Positions 6,885 through 9,969 of a stretch of DNA of 9,969 nucleotides are shown here, one piece after another. The notes beneath the pieces are model-generated. The model saw nothing but the letters and a program-made list of their open reading frames with translations. It was not told the origin of the DNA and ran no database searches. This stretch comes from JAHEAO01 sp037968535. GTDB lineage: Bacteria; Pseudomonadota; Alphaproteobacteria; Rhodobacterales; Rhodobacteraceae. The stretch is taken from the NCBI GenBank assembly GCA_037968535.1, contig JBBKVT010000135.1, positions 1 through 9,969 of the forward strand, in the 5' to 3' direction. The position numbers and the translations under genes were made by a program. The first letter of the stretch is position 1; each line of letters begins with the position of its first letter.

Positions 6885-7655
6885 CTATTGCGCCACGAAA
6901 CCGCCATCCACCGGAACGGTCGCCCCAGTCATGAAAGAGGCTTGCGGCGAACACAGCCAGACGATCAGTGCCGCGACCTCTTCGGCGGTGCCGATGCGCC
7001 CGATCGGATGCATCGGGTCCATCATCTGGTGACTCGATTGCGCGCCCGCCGTCGCCTGATCGGCCAGCGAATCGAGCATCCTTGTATCGATGCCGCCGGG
7101 ACAGACCGAGTTCACCCGGATGCCCTGCTTGCCGTATTCAAGGGCTGCGTTCTTGGTCAGACCGTTCACGCCGTGTTTCGACGCGGTATAGGGCGACAGG
7201 CCCGGAAATCCGACCAGCCCCGCGACCGAGGACAGGTTGACGATCGCACCGCCGCCATCCTTCAGCATCTGGGTGATTTCCGCCTGCAGGCACAGGAAAG
7301 TGCCGCGCAGGTTGATCCGGGTGATCGCGTCGAAATTCTCAAGGGTTTGCTCGGTCAGCGGCGCGATCTTGCCTTCGATGCCCGCGTTGTTGCAGGCGCA
7401 GTCAAGCCGACCGTAGGCCTTGACCGTCGCCGCGACCAGGTTCGTCACATCGGCCGGTTCGGACACATCGGCGCGGTGAAACATCGCCTGGCCACCGGCG
7501 GCTTCGATCAGCGCCACGGTTTGCTTGCCGCCCTCGACATTGATATCGGACACTACCACCTGCGCGCCTTCAGCCGCAAAAGCCAGCGCCGTCGCGCGAC
7601 CGATCCCCGCGCCCGAGCCCGTCACCAGTGCCGTCTTGCCTGAAACCAGTCCCAT
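6885..7655 (-). CDS. SDR family NAD(P)-dependent oxidoreductase
   Basis: This is a classical short-chain dehydrogenase/reductase of 256 aa, a cytosolic enzyme that interconverts an alcohol and a carbonyl group. It has the Rossmann glycine motif TGSGAGIG at 12-19, NNAG at 89-92, catalytic Asn114, Ser142/143, and Y156xxxK160 (SPYTASKHGV). PGGIDT lies at 187-191 and the C-terminus is TGATVPVDGGF. An Asp at residue 37, at the end of the second strand (VVVSDIN), favours NAD(H) over NADP(H); this is inference from the family. The substrate cannot be deduced. Automated annotation often calls such proteins glucose 1-dehydrogenase or 3-oxoacyl-ACP reductase without support. The start at 7655 is set by a strong GGAGGA 5 bases upstream. 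An in-frame ATG at 7673 lies upstream of that site. The gene is divergent from an AraC-family regulator that may control it. Confidence 0.93.
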   Translation of the reverse strand: MGLVSGKTALVTGSGAGIGRATALAFAAEGAQVVVSDINVEGGKQTVALIEAAGGQAMFHRADVSEPADVTNLVAATVKAYGRLDCACNNAGIEGKIAPLTEQTLENFDAITRINLRGTFLCLQAEITQMLKDGGGAIVNLSSVAGLVGFPGLSPYTASKHGVNGLTKNAALEYGKQGIRVNSVCPGGIDTRMLDSLADQATAGAQSSHQMMDPMHPIGRIGTAEEVAALIVWLCSPQASFMTGATVPVDGGFVAQ

Positions 7656-7660
7656 GACAT

Positions 7661-7666
7661 TCCTCC
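7661..7666 (-). promoter_or_regulatory. Ribosome-binding site that fixes the dehydrogenase start
   Basis: GGAGGA on the minus strand, 5 bases before the ATG at 7655, is the best Shine-Dalgarno sequence in the window. It decides for MGLVSGKTALVTG as the N-terminus rather than the upstream in-frame ATG at 7673. Confidence 0.8.
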
Positions 7667-7682
7667 GATCCATTGCGTTATG

Positions 7683-7694
7683 CTTGGCACCAAG
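7683..7694. promoter_or_regulatory. Inverted repeat CTTGG-CA-CCAAG upstream of the dehydrogenase
   Basis: This is a perfect 5-bp inverted repeat with a 2-base centre, 28 bases before the dehydrogenase start. It lies where the promoter of that gene is expected. Its position would suit an operator or activator half-site pair. The protein that binds it is not known; the adjacent AraC-family regulator is the obvious candidate, but AraC members more often use direct repeats. Confidence 0.3.
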
Positions 7695-7720
7695 TCTGGA
7701 CCCGATCCGGGGCTGCAGCC

Positions 7721-7734
7721 TTGATACGGATCAA
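7721..7734. promoter_or_regulatory. Inverted repeat TTGAT-ACGG-ATCAA in the divergent intergenic region
   Basis: This is a second perfect 5-bp inverted repeat, 38 bases centre-to-centre from the first, in the 178 bases between the divergent dehydrogenase and AraC genes. Related GATCCGG/CCGGAT words recur nearby. It could be an operator shared by both genes. No clear promoter for the AraC gene was seen; only a weak GGA precedes its start. Confidence 0.25.
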
Positions 7735-7833
7735 TCCGGCCGACCGGCACAGTCCCGCCGGGTTGAATTTCCGGCTTTCCTTTCGCCCCGACCTCGCCTA
7801 ACTTGCACAAAACGAACCAAAATTCGGACCTTC

Positions 7834-8634
7834 ATGCCTGATCCCGCCATTCCCCTCACCCCGTTCCGGGTCGTGCCGCTGCCGCGTTTCGCGCAAGGCG
7901 GGCGCTGGCGCACCGAGGCGATGCGCAGCTACCGCCTGCCGGTGCTGATCTGGTTCACCAAGGGTCAGGGGCGGATCACCGTAGCGGGGTCCACCCGCGG
8001 CTACGGTCCGCATAACGCGGTGTTCCTGCCCGCCGGCACGATGCATGGCTTCGAGATGTCGGGACTGGTGTTCGGCTCGCTGGTCTATTTCTCGGACGAT
8101 CCGTCGATCGAACTACCGGTCGAGCCGCTGCACCTGCGGTTTCGCGACGGCCATACGCAGGCCGAGCTGACCCAGCTGATCGACAACCTGCAACGCGAGG
8201 CCGACCGTGACATGCCTGGTCACGACCGGGCGCTGATCCACCACGGTGGCCTGCTGGCGGTCTGGCTTGAACGCCAGGTCGCGGCGCAGCCCGAACCCGA
8301 GGCCCGACCCGACAAGGCACGCCGGCTGACCGCCGCCTTCACCTCTCTGGTCGAACGCGACTTTCGCACCGGCAAGTCGGTGCATGACTATGCCGCTGAT
8401 CTCGGGGTGACGCCGACCCATCTCAGCCGGGTCTGCAACGCGGGCTGCGGACGACCTGCCTCGGTACTGCTTGCGGACCGCGTGCATTACGAGGCGCGGC
8501 GACTGCTGGTTGAAACCCGCACCCCGGTCAAGGACATCGCCCGCGATCTGGGATTCACCTCTGCCGCCTATTTCACCCGCGCGTTCCAGAAGAACACCGG
8601 CAAGACGCCAAGCGGGTTTCGCAAAACCAGCTAG
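7834..8634 (+). CDS. AraC-family transcriptional regulator with N-terminal cupin
   Basis: The 266-aa protein has a cupin-like sensor domain at about 12-100. It includes LIWFTKGQGRITVAG (38-52), and NAVFLPAGTMHGFEM (61-75) is the usual second cupin strand pair. A helical linker follows. The AraC/XylS DNA-binding domain with two helix-turn-helix units occupies about 163-264: SVHDYAADLGVTPTHLSRVC, then PVKDIARDLGFTSAAYFTRAF and TGKTPSGFRK. The layout resembles activators of aromatic-acid catabolism such as PobR/HpaA types, but the ligand cannot be inferred. The ATG at 7834 places the cupin at the normal distance from the N-terminus. The open frame extends upstream through the intergenic region without conserved features. 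It is divergent from a dehydrogenase and lies upstream of a transporter gene, so either or both may be its targets. Confidence 0.92.
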   Translation: MPDPAIPLTPFRVVPLPRFAQGGRWRTEAMRSYRLPVLIWFTKGQGRITVAGSTRGYGPHNAVFLPAGTMHGFEMSGLVFGSLVYFSDDPSIELPVEPLHLRFRDGHTQAELTQLIDNLQREADRDMPGHDRALIHHGGLLAVWLERQVAAQPEPEARPDKARRLTAAFTSLVERDFRTGKSVHDYAADLGVTPTHLSRVCNAGCGRPASVLLADRVHYEARRLLVETRTPVKDIARDLGFTSAAYFTRAFQKNTGKTPSGFRKTS

Positions 8635-8686
8635 ATGACCGCAAAACCGACAATTTTTGCCGCTTTGGGGTTGCAAGATGGCCCCG

Positions 8687-8717
8687 TGTCGTTTTTGCTT
8701 GGGGGCGATGTCGTTTT
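8687..8717. repeat. Direct repeat TGTCGTTTT x2 at 22-bp spacing
   Basis: TGTCGTTTT occurs at 8687-8695 and again at 8709-8717, two helical turns apart on the same DNA face. A related word (TCGTTTTC) recurs at 8862-8869 beside the transporter gene's ribosome-binding site. Direct repeats at about 21-22 bp are the usual layout of AraC-family sites, and an AraC-type gene ends 52 bases upstream. Assignment as an operator is inference. Confidence 0.35.
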
Positions 8718-8740
8718 CGTGTTCTGAAATGACGATTGAA

Positions 8741-8752
8741 CGCGTTGACGCG
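8741..8752. promoter_or_regulatory. Inverted repeat CGCGT-TG-ACGCG upstream of the transporter gene
   Basis: A perfect 5-bp inverted repeat contains a TTGACG hexamer (8745-8750) that could be a -35 element. No matching -10 box lies at the right distance on the plus strand. It is a possible operator site in the 247-base region 8635-8881, which holds no gene. Confidence 0.25.
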
Positions 8753-8822
8753 CGGGTAATTTCAGTGCCGAATGCGGATGAGGGGGACGACTGCCGATTT
8801 CAGACCGTGAACTTTCTGCGGG

Positions 8823-8851
8823 CTGACCGCTGACGTGCCCCATCCTATAAT
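8823..8851 (+). promoter_or_regulatory. Sigma-70-type promoter of the solute-binding protein gene
   Basis: A perfect TATAAT (8846-8851) lies 17 bases after CTGACC (8823-8828), which matches the -35 consensus in four of six positions. It sits about 30 bases upstream of the start codon, in an unusually AT-rich TAATAATAAT stretch. This is the best-matching promoter seen in the window. Confidence 0.55.
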
Positions 8852-8869
8852 AATAATCGTATCGTTTTC

Positions 8870-8875
8870 AGGGAG
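8870..8875 (+). promoter_or_regulatory. Ribosome-binding site of the solute-binding protein gene
   Basis: AGGGAG lies 6 bases before the ATG at 8882 and supports this start over the later in-frame ATG at codon 17. Confidence 0.7.
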
Positions 8876-8881
8876 AAGACA

Positions 8882-9969
8882 ATGACAACCAAGACGACCA
8901 AGGGCCACGCCGTTCACCCGGCCGCCCGCATGTATGCAGAGGAATTCAAGGCCGGCAAACTCAGCCGCCGCGAATTCATGACCCGCGCCTCGGCGCTTGG
9001 CGTCAGCACCGTGGGTGCTTACGGCCTGATCGGCCTCCATGCCCCGGCCAAGGCGGAAGCGCATGCCAAGATGGGCGGCACGCTGCGCATCCAGATGGAA
9101 ACCAAGCCGCAGAAAGACCCGCGCACCTTTGACTGGTCCGAATATGCCAACTTCTCGCGCGGCTGGCTGGAATACCTCGTCGAATATACCCGCGACGGCA
9201 CGTTCGAAGGTGTGCTCGTCGAAAGCTGGGAAGTGAACGACGACGCCACCGAATACACGCTGAACGTCCGTCAGGGCGTCAAGTGGAACAACGGCGACGA
9301 TTTCACCGCCGATGATGTGGTTCACAATATCACCCGCTGGTGCGACGACAATGTCGAGGGCAACTCGATGGCCACTCGGATGGGCAGCCTCGTCGACGAG
9401 ACCACCAAGATGATGGTCGAGGGCGGCGCGACCGCGGTTGACAGCCACACCGTGTTGCTGAAGCTCCCAGCGCCCGACATCACGATCATCGCGGGCATGT
9501 CGGACTACCCGGCAGCCGTGGTGCACCAGTCCTACGACAACGGCGATCCGTCGGCCAACCCGATCGGCACCGGCCCCTACCTGCCCGAGCAGAACGAGGT
9601 CGGCGTCAAGCAGGTGCTGGTCAAGAATGCCGACCACGAATGGTGGGGCGAAGGCGCCTATCTCGACCGGATCGAGTTCATCGACCTGGGCACCGACATG
9701 TCCTCGACCGTCGCTGCCGCCGATGCCGACGAGATCGACATAACCTACCAGACCGTTGGCGATTTCGTCGAGGTAATGGACGGGATCGGCTGGACCAAGA
9801 CCGAAGCCGTGACCTCAGCCACCATCGCGGTGCGCTTCAACCAGGAATCCGAAGCCTACAAGGATGTCAAAGTCCGCAAGGCGCTGCAGATGGCAGTCGA
9901 CAACGCGATCGTTCTGGAACTCGGCTATGCCGGTCTGGGCGAGCCTGCCGAAAACCATCACGTCTGCCC
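8882..9969 (+). CDS. ABC transporter substrate-binding protein, family 5 (peptide/opine type), Tat-exported (partial)
   Basis: The first 362 residues of a periplasmic solute-binding protein are present; the family is usually 500-600 aa, so the C-terminal part lies beyond the right edge. A polar N-tail of about 27 residues precedes a twin-arginine motif, SRREFM at 28-33. A hydrophobic stretch (ASALGVSTVGAYGLIGL, 36-52) and an AKA/AEA cleavage region at about 56-60 follow, so export should be by the Tat pathway. The mature part shows SBP_bac_5 features: ESWEVNDDATEYTLNVRQGVK starting at 114, KWNNGDDFTADDVVHNI at 134-150, NPIGTGPY at 226-233, and VRKALQMAVD at 331-340. Members bind di/oligopeptides, opines, nickel or glycosides, and the ligand here cannot be told. 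Permease and ATPase genes are expected downstream. A strong promoter and ribosome-binding site precede it. Confidence 0.93.
   Translation, partial: MTTKTTKGHAVHPAARMYAEEFKAGKLSRREFMTRASALGVSTVGAYGLIGLHAPAKAEAHAKMGGTLRIQMETKPQKDPRTFDWSEYANFSRGWLEYLVEYTRDGTFEGVLVESWEVNDDATEYTLNVRQGVKWNNGDDFTADDVVHNITRWCDDNVEGNSMATRMGSLVDETTKMMVEGGATAVDSHTVLLKLPAPDITIIAGMSDYPAAVVHQSYDNGDPSANPIGTGPYLPEQNEVGVKQVLVKNADHEWWGEGAYLDRIEFIDLGTDMSSTVAAADADEIDITYQTVGDFVEVMDGIGWTKTEAVTSATIAVRFNQESEAYKDVKVRKALQMAVDNAIVLELGYAGLGEPAENHHVC

Noticed and set aside
8640..8660. GCAAAA/TTTTGC hairpin after the AraC gene as terminator
   Set aside because: The stem is AT-rich and short, and is followed by CGCTTTGGGG rather than a T run. 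The tandem CGCAAAACC words at 8620 and 8640 are too short to interpret.
8762..9637. Minus-strand open frame opposite the solute-binding protein gene
   Set aside because: It is the antiframe of a gene with its own promoter, ribosome-binding site, signal peptide and family motifs.
1..9969. Mobile elements, defence islands, CRISPR arrays, toxin-antitoxin pairs
   Set aside because: No transposase, integrase, nuclease, regularly spaced repeats or small paired genes were seen; base and codon use appear even by eye across the window.

Overview
The window is GC-rich, gene-dense chromosomal DNA from an alphaproteobacterium. It most likely comes from the Rhodobacteraceae (roseobacter/paracoccus group). 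This rests on the protein sequences (RseP, Dxr, UppS, short MiaA, and a Tat-exported family-5 solute-binding protein with a long cytosolic N-tail) and on the gene order pyrH-(x)-frr-uppS-cdsA-dxr-rseP. No tRNA, rRNA, insertion sequence, CRISPR array, integrase or phage gene was seen.

Region 1 (1-5767, minus strand) is a housekeeping and envelope operon, read from right to left. pyrH (UMP kinase) is followed by an unrecognised gene for a protein with two membrane segments, then frr (ribosome recycling), uppS (polyprenyl diphosphate synthase), cdsA (CDP-diacylglycerol synthase), dxr (first committed step of MEP isoprenoid synthesis) and rseP (site-2 protease, cut by the window edge). frr/uppS, uppS/cdsA and cdsA/dxr each overlap by 4 bases, and dxr/rseP are 2 bases apart. 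This is the layout of a translationally coupled unit. Dxr supplies precursor for IPP/DMAPP, UppS turns these into the lipid carrier, CdsA makes the phospholipid precursor, and RseP controls envelope stress. The 208-aa unknown gene between pyrH and frr is the least explained coding feature in the window.

Region 2 (5768-6884): a short divergent intergenic region with a 6-bp inverted repeat separates pyrH from miaA (tRNA dimethylallyltransferase, plus strand). MiaA uses DMAPP, a product of the pathway that Dxr begins. miaA converges on the next gene, and a hairpin followed by a T-rich tract lies between them.

Region 3 (6885-9969) looks like accessory metabolism. A classical short-chain dehydrogenase (minus strand) is divergent from a cupin-type AraC-family regulator (plus strand), with two small inverted repeats between them. 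Downstream of the regulator, a 247-bp regulatory region carries direct repeats, an inverted repeat and a good sigma-70-like promoter. It precedes a Tat-exported peptide-type ABC transporter solute-binding protein, which runs off the right edge. The regulator may control the dehydrogenase, the transporter, or both, but this is inference from layout.

The housekeeping part is ordinary. I did not find a convincing new multi-gene system. The points that deserve a second look are the unknown two-TM gene and the candidate operators around the AraC regulator.
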